A DNA stretch of 63,015 nt from an uncultured Bacteroidales bacterium. GTDB lineage: Bacteria; Bacteroidota; Bacteroidia; Bacteroidales; Bacteroidaceae. Positions 14,635-24,083 of this stretch are shown here, one piece after another (within the stretch, counting starts at the first letter, position 1; each line of letters starts with the position of its first letter). A model generated the notes under the pieces. That model was not told the origin of the DNA, made no database searches, and saw nothing but the letters and a program-made list of their open reading frames with translations. The stretch covers positions 1 through 63,015 of the forward strand of contig CACZXN010000009.1 of the NCBI GenBank assembly GCA_902785075.1, read 5' to 3'. The position numbers were made by a program, and so were the translations under genes.

Positions 14635-15480
14635 ATGAAACAGTTACTTCTCATAGGATTGTGGTGGTTGTGCCTATCGACTGATGCACAAGAGGTGGAG
14701 TTTACGTCTGAAGACAGTATACGGATTGAACGGTTGCTGATGAAAGCCCAATCGGAAAAGCCAGAGAATGTGATGCTGTATTTTGGCAAACAATTTATCG
14801 GAATCCCCTATGTCGGGCATACGTTAGAAGAGGGTGACAAGGAACACCTTATTATTAATACGCGCGAGTTAGATTGTACGACCTTCGTCGAAACCGTTCT
14901 GGCACTCTACCTTTGCCACAAGACCAAAAGCACTTCGTTTCGCTCGTATTGCGACAACTTGCGAAAGATTCGCTATCGAGGTGGAGAACTGAAGGATTAC
15001 ACCTCACGACTGCACTACTTCACTTGGTGGGGCGAAGATAACGAGAAGATGGGGTTTGTGAAGTCGGTTGGGACAAACAGTTATCCATTCACAGCCACAC
15101 AGCGACTGAACATCAATTACATGTCGACTCACCCTACCCTATACAAACACCTCAAAGCCAATCCGAAGTTCGTAACTATCATTGGTCAACAAGAGAAGGC
15201 TTCGAACGGTAAGACCTACCGATACATACCAAAGTCGCTTTTGAATCGGACGAAGAAAGAACTTTCGTGCATACAAACAGGAGACATCGTGTCTCTGATT
15301 ACGAAGAAGGCAGGTCTCGACACCAGTCACGTAGGTATAGCTGTTTGGCAAAACGACAAATTGCACTTAATGCATGCATCATCTCTTTACACAAAGGTCG
15401 TCCTCGACACTAATACCTTCTATGACTACGGACAACGTCAGTCGTCTATGCTGGGAATCCGTGTTTATCACGTTCTGTAA
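14635..15480 (+). CDS. DUF1460 N-acetylmuramoyl-L-alanine amidase-like protein
   Basis: A 281-aa exported protein with a short signal peptide (MKQLLLIGLWWLCLSTDA). It is a DUF1460 protein, an NlpC/P60-like cysteine-peptidase fold. The likely nucleophile is C81 in ELDCTTFVE and the His is H232 in DTSHVGIAV. FIGIPYVGHTLE and YIPKSLLNRTKKEL also fit the family. It probably hydrolyses an amide in peptidoglycan. ATG 14635 is preferred over the upstream in-frame TTG at 14614. Three 7-mers (TAGTTGA, TAGTTGG, AGTTAAA; 14611-14631) start at the GH25 stop codon and end 3 nt before this ATG. Confidence 0.87.
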   Translation: MKQLLLIGLWWLCLSTDAQEVEFTSEDSIRIERLLMKAQSEKPENVMLYFGKQFIGIPYVGHTLEEGDKEHLIINTRELDCTTFVETVLALYLCHKTKSTSFRSYCDNLRKIRYRGGELKDYTSRLHYFTWWGEDNEKMGFVKSVGTNSYPFTATQRLNINYMSTHPTLYKHLKANPKFVTIIGQQEKASNGKTYRYIPKSLLNRTKKELSCIQTGDIVSLITKKAGLDTSHVGIAVWQNDKLHLMHASSLYTKVVLDTNTFYDYGQRQSSMLGIRVYHVL

Positions 15481-15528
15481 GAAGATAGTTGAGCGAAAAA
15501 GAGTTTGCTATTAACGGAATGGCTTCCA

Positions 15529-17979
15529 TTATGAACCTATATCGACAACCGTAATACCTGCACCTCCGAATTGCGGATGTTCATCATGATAACTGATAAC
15601 TTCAGGAATCGTGTCGAGATATTGGCGAATAAGCTTTCGGAGAATGCCATTACCTGTACCATGAAGAATTCGAATACGAGAAGCATTTGCCACCAAAGCA
15701 TCATCGATATAAAGACTGATGGTCTGCATACATTCATCACCTCGCAATCCACGCACATCGATTTCGCCCGTGAAATTGAGTGTCGTTTCGCGTATCTGAT
15801 CTTGTGTACTGGAGGTGACAAATGTCACTTCTCTCGACGCAGCTTTTGGAGCCTGTGAGGGTTCCAAACGATTCAATTTCACATTCGTTTGTATGGAACC
15901 GAAAGCAACTAATGCTTCGTTACCACTAAGTTTGAGTATTCTACCAGTAATAGATTGTCCTTTCATCTTGACATAACTACCTACCACAAGTTCAATTGTC
16001 TGCTGTGGCGCTTTAGCCGAAGAAACAGATTGGTTTTGCGGTTTCATCTCCTGACGTTGCTCACGCCTTGCTGTCGCAGAATGGAAGGTATCAACGTGGT
16101 CCTTAAAGCGGGTGAGTTTTTCACGAACCTGTTTGGTACGTTCGCGCTCAGCTTGAGCCTCCTTGATGTCGCGAATGGTACGCTCAATCTTAGCGTTGGA
16201 GCTATCCAACAACTGTTGAGCTTCGGCTTTTGCCTTGGCGATTATCTCATGCTTCTGTGCATGAATACGATCGAACTCATCCTCGTAGCGTTGAATGGTC
16301 GATTCGAGTTTTTTCTCCTTATGATGAATCTCTTGACGTTTGGTTTCCCAATAACGCTTATCACGTGATATATCCTGCAGATACTTATCGGCTGAAATAT
16401 AATTCTGTCCGACTAGTTCTGACGCTTCAGCAATTACATCTTCAGGGATTCCTATCTTTCGGGCAATCTCGATGGCAAACGAGCTACCAGGATTGCCGAT
16501 ACGCAACTGAAAGAGAGGCTGCATCTGCTGACGGTCATAAAGCATCGCTCCATTGATGATGCCAGGTGTATCCTGCGCATATTCCTTCAAGTTTTGATAA
16601 TGAGTAGTGATGACACCAAATGCCTTCTTGTCGTTGAAACGCTTCAGAACAGATTGCGCTATAGCTCCACCGATCTGCGGTTCAGTTCCTCCACCAAACT
16701 CATCGATAAGAATCAATGTGGAATAGTTGGCATTCTTCATCATGACCTTCATATTCATCAAATGGGAAGAATAAGTAGAAAGGTCGTTTTCCAGACTCTG
16801 CTCATCACCGATATCAATGAAGATATTGTTAAAGACACCCACAGATGAACTCTCGGAAACAGGCAGCAGCAAACCACATTGGAGCATATACTGCAACAGT
16901 CCAACTGTCTTCAGGCAGACGGACTTACCTCCAGCATTAGGTCCAGAGATGAGCAAAATGCGCTGTTTACCATCTAATCGGATGTTGAGTGGAACAACCT
17001 GACGACCGTGTTTCGCTAATGACATCTTTAATAAAGGATGAATTGCATCTACAAGATCTATTTTCTGTCGCGCCTCAATGGTAGGCAAAATTGCATCGAT
17101 ATTGATGGCAAACTTAGCCTTCGCACGAATGAAGTCGATATCGCCCAAGAACTCATACGACTGTATCATGTCGAGCACCAAAGGACGTATAGAATCAGAA
17201 AAGACCGTAAGAATACGCACAATTTCACGACGTTCTTCGCTTTCAAGTTCACGGATGCGGTTGTTTGCCTCGACAACGACTGTCGGTTCTATATATACGG
17301 TACGTCCAGAATCAGACTCATCGTGCACGATTCCGTTAATTTTACGCTTCATCGCTGGAGCTACTGGTATGACCAAGCGCCCATCACGTATGGTAGGAGC
17401 GGCATCCTTGTCGACCACACCCTCTACCTTTGCCTCGCGCAGAATGCGATGAAGCATGCCTGAGATGCTGTTCGATGTATTCATCTTCTCCTGACGAATA
17501 CGCATGAGTTCTACGGTAGCCGAGTCTTTTACTTCGCCATACTTGTCGAGTATCTGACTTATGCGCCGTACAATATTCGGAAAGGTCTTGATGTTCTTTG
17601 ACAGCTCAAGTAGTTGAGGATAGACGGGCTGTTCGTCACCTTCCACCTGACGGGAAAAGAAATGAACAATCAGATCAATAGAAGAAAGTGAACGTTGCAA
17701 GTCAAACAATTCGTCAACCAGCAGATATGTGTTGGGAATCTTGATGCGCCGCAAAGCAGGACGCACATCAAAAAAATGCTGATCGGGAAACTCCTCCTCA
17801 CGTAATACACGAACAAATTCGGCTGTTTGTAATAAAGCTTGCTGAATCGTCTCAAATTGGGCAGAGAACTGCATCGCTTCTACACGTTCCACACCTAAAG
17901 GACATAAACAAGCCTCTTTCAGCATCGTCCTGATTACATCGAACCCTATCTTCGCTTCAAAGTTCTCTGGATATATCAC
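15529..17979 (-). CDS. mutS2: Endonuclease MutS2
   Basis: An 816-aa MutS homolog without the mismatch-recognition domain. The clamp and lever helices come first. The ATPase then has Walker A GPNAGGKS near residue 346 and Walker B LILIDEFGGGTEP. A coiled-coil insert follows (about 520-640), then a C-terminal Smr nuclease domain (about 735-812) with IDVRGLRGDE and RILHGTGNGILRKLI. MutS2 suppresses recombination and, in some bacteria, rescues collided ribosomes. Length and domain order are standard. It converges on the DUF1460 gene and lies 35 bp after rarA on the same strand. Confidence 0.95.
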   Translation of the reverse strand: MIYPENFEAKIGFDVIRTMLKEACLCPLGVERVEAMQFSAQFETIQQALLQTAEFVRVLREEEFPDQHFFDVRPALRRIKIPNTYLLVDELFDLQRSLSSIDLIVHFFSRQVEGDEQPVYPQLLELSKNIKTFPNIVRRISQILDKYGEVKDSATVELMRIRQEKMNTSNSISGMLHRILREAKVEGVVDKDAAPTIRDGRLVIPVAPAMKRKINGIVHDESDSGRTVYIEPTVVVEANNRIRELESEERREIVRILTVFSDSIRPLVLDMIQSYEFLGDIDFIRAKAKFAINIDAILPTIEARQKIDLVDAIHPLLKMSLAKHGRQVVPLNIRLDGKQRILLISGPNAGGKSVCLKTVGLLQYMLQCGLLLPVSESSSVGVFNNIFIDIGDEQSLENDLSTYSSHLMNMKVMMKNANYSTLILIDEFGGGTEPQIGGAIAQSVLKRFNDKKAFGVITTHYQNLKEYAQDTPGIINGAMLYDRQQMQPLFQLRIGNPGSSFAIEIARKIGIPEDVIAEASELVGQNYISADKYLQDISRDKRYWETKRQEIHHKEKKLESTIQRYEDEFDRIHAQKHEIIAKAKAEAQQLLDSSNAKIERTIRDIKEAQAERERTKQVREKLTRFKDHVDTFHSATARREQRQEMKPQNQSVSSAKAPQQTIELVVGSYVKMKGQSITGRILKLSGNEALVAFGSIQTNVKLNRLEPSQAPKAASREVTFVTSSTQDQIRETTLNFTGEIDVRGLRGDECMQTISLYIDDALVANASRIRILHGTGNGILRKLIRQYLDTIPEVISYHDEHPQFGGAGITVVDIGS

Positions 17980-18014
17980 TTTCTTTCAGAATTTGACAAT
18001 TTACTTTTTTTAAT

Positions 18015-19265
18015 TTAGTCCTTCCACAATCGATCCATCCGTTCCTTTAGTTTGGCTTCTTGGGGATTATCCTGAGCAATCCAAAACTTCTGACCTTGAG
18101 CATCATCTGGCAAAAACTGTTGACGGACGAAATTACCTTCGTAATCGTGTGCGTATTTATAGTCTTTTCCATAGCCCAATTGCTCCATCAACTTGGTAGG
18201 AGCATTTCGCAGATGCAGAGGAACAGGAAGATTGCCGCTTTGCTGAACATACTGCAAAGCATTATTGATTGCCATATAGGCAGAATTGCTCTTAGGGCTT
18301 GTGGCCAAATAAACTGTTGCCTCCGCTAAAGGGATACGTCCCTCTGGCCACCCCAGTTTATGGACGGCATCAAATGCAGCATTTGCAAGCAGGAGTGCAT
18401 TCGGATTTGCAAGACCTATATCCTCACTCGCAGAGATAACCAATCGACGAGCGATAAACTCCGGAGCTTCCCCACCCTCAATCATGCGTGCAAGATAGTA
18501 AATGGCCGCATCAGGATTGCTACCACGAATACTCTTAATGAAAGCCGAGATGAGGTCGTAGTGCATCTCTCCATCTTTATCGTATGCAAGTGGGTTTTGT
18601 TGCAAACATTTGGTCACCACATCATCAGTTATCACATCAGACTCCTGAATTGTCAGTTCCAATATGTTCAACAGTTTTCGTGCATCACCTCCAGAATAGC
18701 GAAGAAGTGCTTCTGTCTCCTTCACATCGATATGCTTATCTTTCAATACGACATCTTTATGTAATGCAAGATCAGCCAACTGGAGCAGATCGTTTTTCTC
18801 TAATGGATTCAGCACATATACCTGACAACGACTCAGCAAAGGCCGAATCACTTCAAAAGAAGGATTCTCCGTCGTAGCACCTATCAATGTGACGATTCCC
18901 TGTTCAACAGCACCTAACAAGGAATCCTGTTGGCTTTTGGAGAAACGATGAATCTCATCGATGAAAAGAATGGGATTGCCAGACGAAAAGAATCGGGACG
19001 ACTTTGCTTTATCGATGACATCTCGCACATCTTTTACACCGCTAGTTACTGCGCTGAGGGTATAGAACGGAACTTCGAGTGTCTTGGCGATGATATTGGC
19101 CAAGGTGGTCTTTCCCACTCCTGGAGGTCCCCACAAGATGAACGACGCGACACGCTTCTGTTCTATCATGCGGCGTATCACGGCTCCCTCACCAACGAGG
19201 TGTTTTTGTCCTATGTAATCGTCCAAGGTCTGTGGACGCATCCTCTCTGCTAACGGCTGCAGCAT
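18015..19265 (-). CDS. rarA: Replication-associated recombination protein A (AAA+ ATPase)
   Basis: A 416-aa clamp-loader-like AAA+ protein (RarA/MgsA). Walker A GPPGVGKT is at residues 46-53, Walker [10 protein letters not shown] near 98-106, and sensor-1 [11 protein letters not shown] follows. The C-terminal helical tetramerisation region contains [28 protein letters not shown], a hallmark of RarA. It acts at stalled replication forks. It lies directly before mutS2 on the same strand. Confidence 0.95.
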   Translation of the reverse strand: MLQPLAERMRPQTLDDYIGQKHLVGEGAVIRRMIEQKRVASFILWGPPGVGKTTLANIIAKTLEVPFYTLSAVTSGVKDVRDVIDKAKSSRFFSSGNPILFIDEIHRFSKSQQDSLLGAVEQGIVTLIGATTENPSFEVIRPLLSRCQVYVLNPLEKNDLLQLADLALHKDVVLKDKHIDVKETEALLRYSGGDARKLLNILELTIQESDVITDDVVTKCLQQNPLAYDKDGEMHYDLISAFIKSIRGSNPDAAIYYLARMIEGGEAPEFIARRLVISASEDIGLANPNALLLANAAFDAVHKLGWPEGRIPLAEATVYLATSPKSNSAYMAINNALQYVQQSGNLPVPLHLRNAPTKLMEQLGYGKDYKYAHDYEGNFVRQQFLPDDAQGQKFWIAQDNPQEAKLKERMDRLWKD

Positions 19266-19365
19266 ATCTACTTATCTTATCCTTAAAGACTATCAAATAA
19301 AAACCTACCAAGTCCAAGCCATAGCCAGAACATCAGTAGGTTATTCTTCCGAAACAAAAGGGTAC

Positions 19366-19590
19366 TTATTTCTTCGCCTTCAATTCAGCTTTATACTCAT
19401 CCTCCAACATCTTGAAGAAATCTTTGTTCAAAACAAGGCTAATCTTCATAAGGATGTCTGTCTTTATAGCAGGCTTATGGAAGATCTGATAGATTTTTGT
19501 TCTATCACAATCCAAACGGCGTGAAAGCCAAGAAACGGTGCGTTCTTGCTCTCTCAATTCTGCCTCAATTGCTTGTCCAATGTGAATCAT
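19366..19590 (-). CDS. Small XRE-like helix-turn-helix protein
   Basis: A 74-aa DNA-binding protein made of one XRE/Cro-type helix-turn-helix: TVSWLSRRLDCDRTKIYQIF is the turn and recognition helix, followed by a stabilising C-terminal helix and a Lys-rich tail. Proteins of this size are common and uncharacterised in Bacteroidota. It stands alone under the promoter at 19665-19694 and lies 100 bp upstream of rarA. Its target is unknown. Confidence 0.8.
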   Translation of the reverse strand: MIHIGQAIEAELREQERTVSWLSRRLDCDRTKIYQIFHKPAIKTDILMKISLVLNKDFFKMLEDEYKAELKAKK

Positions 19591-19664
19591 CGTTTTAAAT
19601 TGTTTTTTAAGGGTTATAACTATGATTAATTACCTAACTCGTTGAATACTTATTGAGTTCGTTG

Positions 19665-19694
19665 CAAAGTTAATATAATTATTTTAAGCAACAA
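19665..19694 (-). promoter_or_regulatory. Promoter of small XRE gene
   Basis: Minus-strand TTG (19692-19694), a 19-bp spacer and AACTTTG-type -7 box TAACTTTG (19665-19672) give an exact consensus match. A divergent TAACTTTG box for the glycosyltransferase gene lies at 19747-19754. Confidence 0.75.
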
Positions 19695-19846
19695 TCATTT
19701 TTTGTGTTTTTTTTACATTTTTTTCGCAACTTCTAAAAAAAAGTTGTAACTTTGCAGTACAACCCAATACAATAATTCACTTACACATTACATCGTTATA
19801 GTTGTAGGAAATCCATAAACCACTACGAATTATATTATACAACACT

Positions 19847-20743
19847 ATGTTGTCGATTCTGATTCCGACTTATGAATATGATTGCAGCGAGTTGGTATGT
19901 TGTTTACACCAGCAATGCGAGGAAGTAGTCAAAACAAAAGCGTTCGACTACGAAATCATCGTTGCTGATGATAGGTCCCAATCATACATCTGGCAAAATG
20001 TTCAAGCTACAATCCAAGAACTTAGCCACTGCTCTTTTATTCGTATGGATGAAAATATTGGTAGGAGTCGCATCAGAAATCTTTTGGCCAAGCATGCCCA
20101 AGGCGACCGACTGTTATTTATCGATTGTCACATGGACATCATTGCGGATGATTACATTCAACGTTATTTAGACACTGATGCTGATGCAGATATCTGTCAG
20201 GGAGGATATGTAGTTGCGAGGAACGACAGCATGAAGGAGAACTTACGATACATCTACGAATATCGTGCACGGCATCTCAACAAGAAGCAGCCAAACGGCT
20301 CAAATGGCAACCGCGACTTCCATACCTCTAATTTTCTTGTGAAACGTCAATTGTTTCTCGACCACCCTCTCGACGAGACCATCAACAGATATGGTTACGA
20401 AGATGTGCTATATGGGAAACAGCTCAACGAAATCGGAATACATATTACAGAGATTGACAATCCTGTCGGGTTCTCTCATTTCGAGTCGAACGAGGCTTTC
20501 GTGAAAAAGACTGAAGACAGTATTGAGACGCTTCACTTCATCGGGGAAAGGATTGGAGATTATTCACGGTTGCGGTCGATCGCTCAACGAATCAAGCGTT
20601 GGCATTTTGCACCCATCCTATGCTGTATCTTTTCCCTGACTAAGGAGAAAATGCGTGAGAACCTTTGCGGTTCGCATCCCAACCTCCATGTCTTCGACCT
20701 CTACAAACTTTTGTACCTCTTAAACATCGACTGCAATGAATAG
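19847..20743 (+). CDS. Glycosyltransferase family 2
   Basis: A 298-aa GT-A-fold enzyme. It has the N-terminal LSILIPTYEYDCSELV nucleotide-sugar strand, the EIIVADDRS acidic loop, NIGRSRIRNLLA and LLFIDCHMDI, which holds the DxD-like metal site. Later GGYVVARNDS and YGYEDVLYGKQLNEIG match the acceptor-side ED motif of GT2 enzymes. It would transfer a sugar to an envelope glycan; donor and acceptor are unknown. Its last 8 bases overlap the start of the AddA-like gene (ATGAATAG), so translation is probably coupled, although no functional link is obvious. Confidence 0.88.
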   Translation: MLSILIPTYEYDCSELVCCLHQQCEEVVKTKAFDYEIIVADDRSQSYIWQNVQATIQELSHCSFIRMDENIGRSRIRNLLAKHAQGDRLLFIDCHMDIIADDYIQRYLDTDADADICQGGYVVARNDSMKENLRYIYEYRARHLNKKQPNGSNGNRDFHTSNFLVKRQLFLDHPLDETINRYGYEDVLYGKQLNEIGIHITEIDNPVGFSHFESNEAFVKKTEDSIETLHFIGERIGDYSRLRSIAQRIKRWHFAPILCCIFSLTKEKMRENLCGSHPNLHVFDLYKLLYLLNIDCNE

Positions 20744-23700
20744 CATCGGAAAACTGAAAGTGGGACGAGCTTCTGCTGGAAGCGGTAAGACATTCACGCT
20801 CACGATTGAATATATCAGCCTGCTCTTAGACAATACAGAGAACTACAAACACATACTCGCTGTGACTTTCACCAACAAGGCCACAAACGAGATGAAGACG
20901 CGTATCGTGGACACCCTCCATGGTATAGCTACCAACGATCCAAATGCGAACACGTACTTCCAAGTGCTGCAAAGCCGTTATCAGAATCGCATGACGGAAT
21001 TGGCTATCCGTCATACATGCCAAACGGCGCTCAATCTTATTCTACATGATTACAACCACTTCCGTATTGAGACAATCGACTCCTTCTTCCAAAGCATCAT
21101 ACGCGACCTGGCTCGCGAACTGAACCTCACAGCCAACTTGCGTATCGACTTGAATCAGGATGAAGCTCTTGCTGATGCTGTGCACAAGATGATAGAGCGG
21201 ATGCATCAAGGCGACAGGGTTTACAATGCGGTGTTGGCATACGTACAGGACAACCTTGATAGCCAGGATAAGAATTGGAAGATAGAGGCTGAGGTGACCA
21301 AGTTCTGCAGCAACATCTTCAATGAGAAGTATCTGCAGAACGAGAAGCTCATCAACGAGCGCACCAGCGATTCTGGATTCTTTGTCGATTACAAGCGGCA
21401 TCTGTTCCAAGAATTGGAATCAATTCGCCAAAGCCACTTGGAGAATGCGCAATCTTTTCTGACCTACTGCGATGCAAACGGTCTGGAATCTTCGATGTTC
21501 ATAAAGGGGAAAACAGGTGTTTACAGTTTCTTGCCTAAGATTGCCGACAGGGCAACGCCTAAAACGCCGGCCGCATTGGTGAAAAATCCGAATGCAGATT
21601 GGCTGAAAGACGCTGAACAGAACAGCCGTCACCAGCCAAGGTTCAAGCAGATGTATGATCGCGAAATGGAGTTGCGAAGAAAGGAGAACACCTGCAAAGC
21701 GATTCTCAAACACTTGAACCAGATGAGTCTGCTGAAGATGGTGGACACAACGCTTCGCAGCATCAACAACGAGACGAATCGCTTCATCCTTGGCGACACG
21801 GCGTACAAGCTTCACGAGATGATCAACGGGAACGACATCCCGTTCATCTACGAGAAGGCTGCCTCCTCTTTCAAGTACATCATGATTGATGAGTTCCAAG
21901 ACACAAGCGAACTACAATGGAAGAATTTCATTCCTCTCATCAAGGAATGTATCGACCGAGGATGCATGTGTCTGATTGTCGGTGATGTGAAGCAAAGCAT
22001 CTATCGTTGGCGCAACAGTGATTGGAGCATCCTGAACAACATCGGGAAGAATGTGTTGTTCAAGGACATCATCGACGAGGAAAGTCTGAAGAATGCCCTT
22101 GACACAAACCGCCGAAGTGACGAACATATCGTCGACTTCAACAATCGCTTCTTCCGCAAAGCTAGCTCGGATGTTGCTGCGAACTTTCGCAATCGTTTCC
22201 CTTCATCTACTGACTATATTGACATTGAGACTGCCTACAACGAGGTGGAACAGCATCAAGACCCAAGACATGCGGGATGCGGATATGTGGAGGTGGTTGA
22301 TGTCGGCAAGGCAAGCGAGAACGAAAACGAAAACGGAAACGGAACCAAGAACGAAGGCGAAAGCAAGAACGAAAACGGAACCAAGAACGAAGGCGAAAGC
22401 GATAACGAAGGCGGAAGCGGAGGCGGCACTCCCATGTTGGACGAAGTGGTACGAATCGTACGCGACCTTATCGACAACCAGCATGTGAAAGCGGATGATA
22501 TTGCCATACTGACCCGTAGCAACGATGACCTCAAGCTAATAACGAAACATTTGAAGAACGAGATGCCCGAAGTGAGTGTAGTGAGCAACGAGGCCTATCA
22601 ACTCGACTCCTCGGATGCGCTTCAAATCATGATGCTAGCCATGCAGGTGATTGCCAGTTATACGGGGAAGGAAAAGGGAGATGAAAACGGGCGGCGTCCG
22701 TTCCACCTCTTTTTATTAATGACGCTGACGGTGAAGTATCAGATGCTCGTTTGCGGAAACGAGATGGCGGGCACAAAGGCGGAAGAGGTGCTGCAAGCGA
22801 CAAAGGCGGAAGATGTGTTGCAAGCGACAGAGGCGGAATGGGCGGACTTGCTACCGAATGGTTTCATCGATCGTATAGAAGAGTTGCAGGTGTTGCCCCT
22901 TTACGAACTGTGTGTCGAGCTGCATCGGCTCTTCGGATTGGACAGGCTGAAAGGCCAGTCGCCCTATCTGTTCTGCTTCATGGACGAAGTCGCTGCTTTC
23001 GTCGAGGATAAGGGAGCCGACCTTCATGGATTGATTGGCTATTGGGATGAGAGTTTGCATAAGAAAACCATTCCGGCGGCGAGCATCAGTGGCATTCAGC
23101 TGATGACGATCCACAAGTCGAAGGGATTGGAGTTCCATACGGTCATCATTCCCTATTGCAACTGGAGCATGAGCGGGAAGAGCAATGTGATTTGGTGCGA
23201 GCACGACGACGGCCAACATCTTCCCGTCATTCCCGTGCAGTTCAGTAACGAACTCTACGAATCGGACTTCAGCCATCATTACGAGCAGGAGGAGATGAAG
23301 AACTATGTGGACAATCTCAACCTGTTGTATGTGGCATTCACACGTGCTTGTCACAATCTCTTCGTCATTACGGACAAAGATAGCGGCTACACCGCCTACG
23401 ACGTCATCGACAGCGCCATCAAGGAGCTGACGCTTCCTGTGGGCAGCATCGTGCCGCATCTTGGAAAGAAGGAGAGTGGGAACAGCATCGAAATCAACTA
23501 CGAGGATAGCGACATGAAGGTGGAGTTCCGTCAATCGAACCGTTCGAAGGAGTTTGTGGCTGAAAACGAGGATGGCGAGGAGGCGACGTACATCAGTAAA
23601 GGATTGGTGGTTCATAAGATATTTGAGTCGGTTCGCGACTTGAACGACATTCCCAAGGCGATGAACGAGCTACGCCAGGAGGGCGTCTTGAAGGACAAAG

Positions 23701-24023
23701 CGTTTGCGGACGAGATGGAGCAGACGATCGAGCAGCTCATGAGCAATCGGCAGGTTCGCAGTTGGTTCGATCCGTCGTGGAAGGTGCTGAACGAATGCAG
23801 CATCGTCGCCGTGGAGAATGGCATTGCGGTGTCGAAACGTCCCGACCGTGTCATCTTCAACGACACCGAAACCATCGTCATTGATTACAAGACCGGTCGG
23901 AAGCGCGACGATTACAAGTGGCAGGTCCGTCAGTATATGAATATGCTGAGGAAGATGGGAATGAAGAATGTGCACGGATTTCTTTGGTATCTGAAGGACA
24001 ATGAAATCGAGGAGGTACAGTGA
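20736..24023 (+). CDS. AddA/RecB-like UvrD-family helicase-nuclease
   Basis: A 1095-aa double-strand-break repair protein. The SF1A helicase core has Walker A RASAGSGKTF (residues 11-20), VTFTNKAT, MIDEFQDTSELQW (Walker B), VGDVKQSIYRWR and LMTIHKSKGLEF, with LYVAFTRA as motif VI. The C-terminus is a PD-(D/E)XK nuclease with RPDRVIF and VIDYKTGRK. With the next gene it should form an AddAB-type complex that resects DNA ends for RecA. Two low-complexity inserts are odd: an Asn/Glu/Gly-rich stretch near residues 525-565, coded by 36-bp repeats (22341-22412), and a TKAEEVLQA-type 9-residue repeat coded by 27-bp units (about 22771-22836). GC content rises relative to upstream genes. Confidence 0.9.
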   Translation: MNSIGKLKVGRASAGSGKTFTLTIEYISLLLDNTENYKHILAVTFTNKATNEMKTRIVDTLHGIATNDPNANTYFQVLQSRYQNRMTELAIRHTCQTALNLILHDYNHFRIETIDSFFQSIIRDLARELNLTANLRIDLNQDEALADAVHKMIERMHQGDRVYNAVLAYVQDNLDSQDKNWKIEAEVTKFCSNIFNEKYLQNEKLINERTSDSGFFVDYKRHLFQELESIRQSHLENAQSFLTYCDANGLESSMFIKGKTGVYSFLPKIADRATPKTPAALVKNPNADWLKDAEQNSRHQPRFKQMYDREMELRRKENTCKAILKHLNQMSLLKMVDTTLRSINNETNRFILGDTAYKLHEMINGNDIPFIYEKAASSFKYIMIDEFQDTSELQWKNFIPLIKECIDRGCMCLIVGDVKQSIYRWRNSDWSILNNIGKNVLFKDIIDEESLKNALDTNRRSDEHIVDFNNRFFRKASSDVAANFRNRFPSSTDYIDIETAYNEVEQHQDPRHAGCGYVEVVDVGKASENENENGNGTKNEGESKNENGTKNEGESDNEGGSGGGTPMLDEVVRIVRDLIDNQHVKADDIAILTRSNDDLKLITKHLKNEMPEVSVVSNEAYQLDSSDALQIMMLAMQVIASYTGKEKGDENGRRPFHLFLLMTLTVKYQMLVCGNEMAGTKAEEVLQATKAEDVLQATEAEWADLLPNGFIDRIEELQVLPLYELCVELHRLFGLDRLKGQSPYLFCFMDEVAAFVEDKGADLHGLIGYWDESLHKKTIPAASISGIQLMTIHKSKGLEFHTVIIPYCNWSMSGKSNVIWCEHDDGQHLPVIPVQFSNELYESDFSHHYEQEEMKNYVDNLNLLYVAFTRACHNLFVITDKDSGYTAYDVIDSAIKELTLPVGSIVPHLGKKESGNSIEINYEDSDMKVEFRQSNRSKEFVAENEDGEEATYISKGLVVHKIFESVRDLNDIPKAMNELRQEGVLKDKAFADEMEQTIEQLMSNRQVRSWFDPSWKVLNECSIVAVENGIAVSKRPDRVIFNDTETIVIDYKTGRKRDDYKWQVRQYMNMLRKMGMKNVHGFLWYLKDNEIEEVQ

Positions 24024-24083
24024 AGAGGGATAATGAAGAGAGAGAATTGTTGACAACTAAGCGTTAAATCGAGCAGTAAAAAG

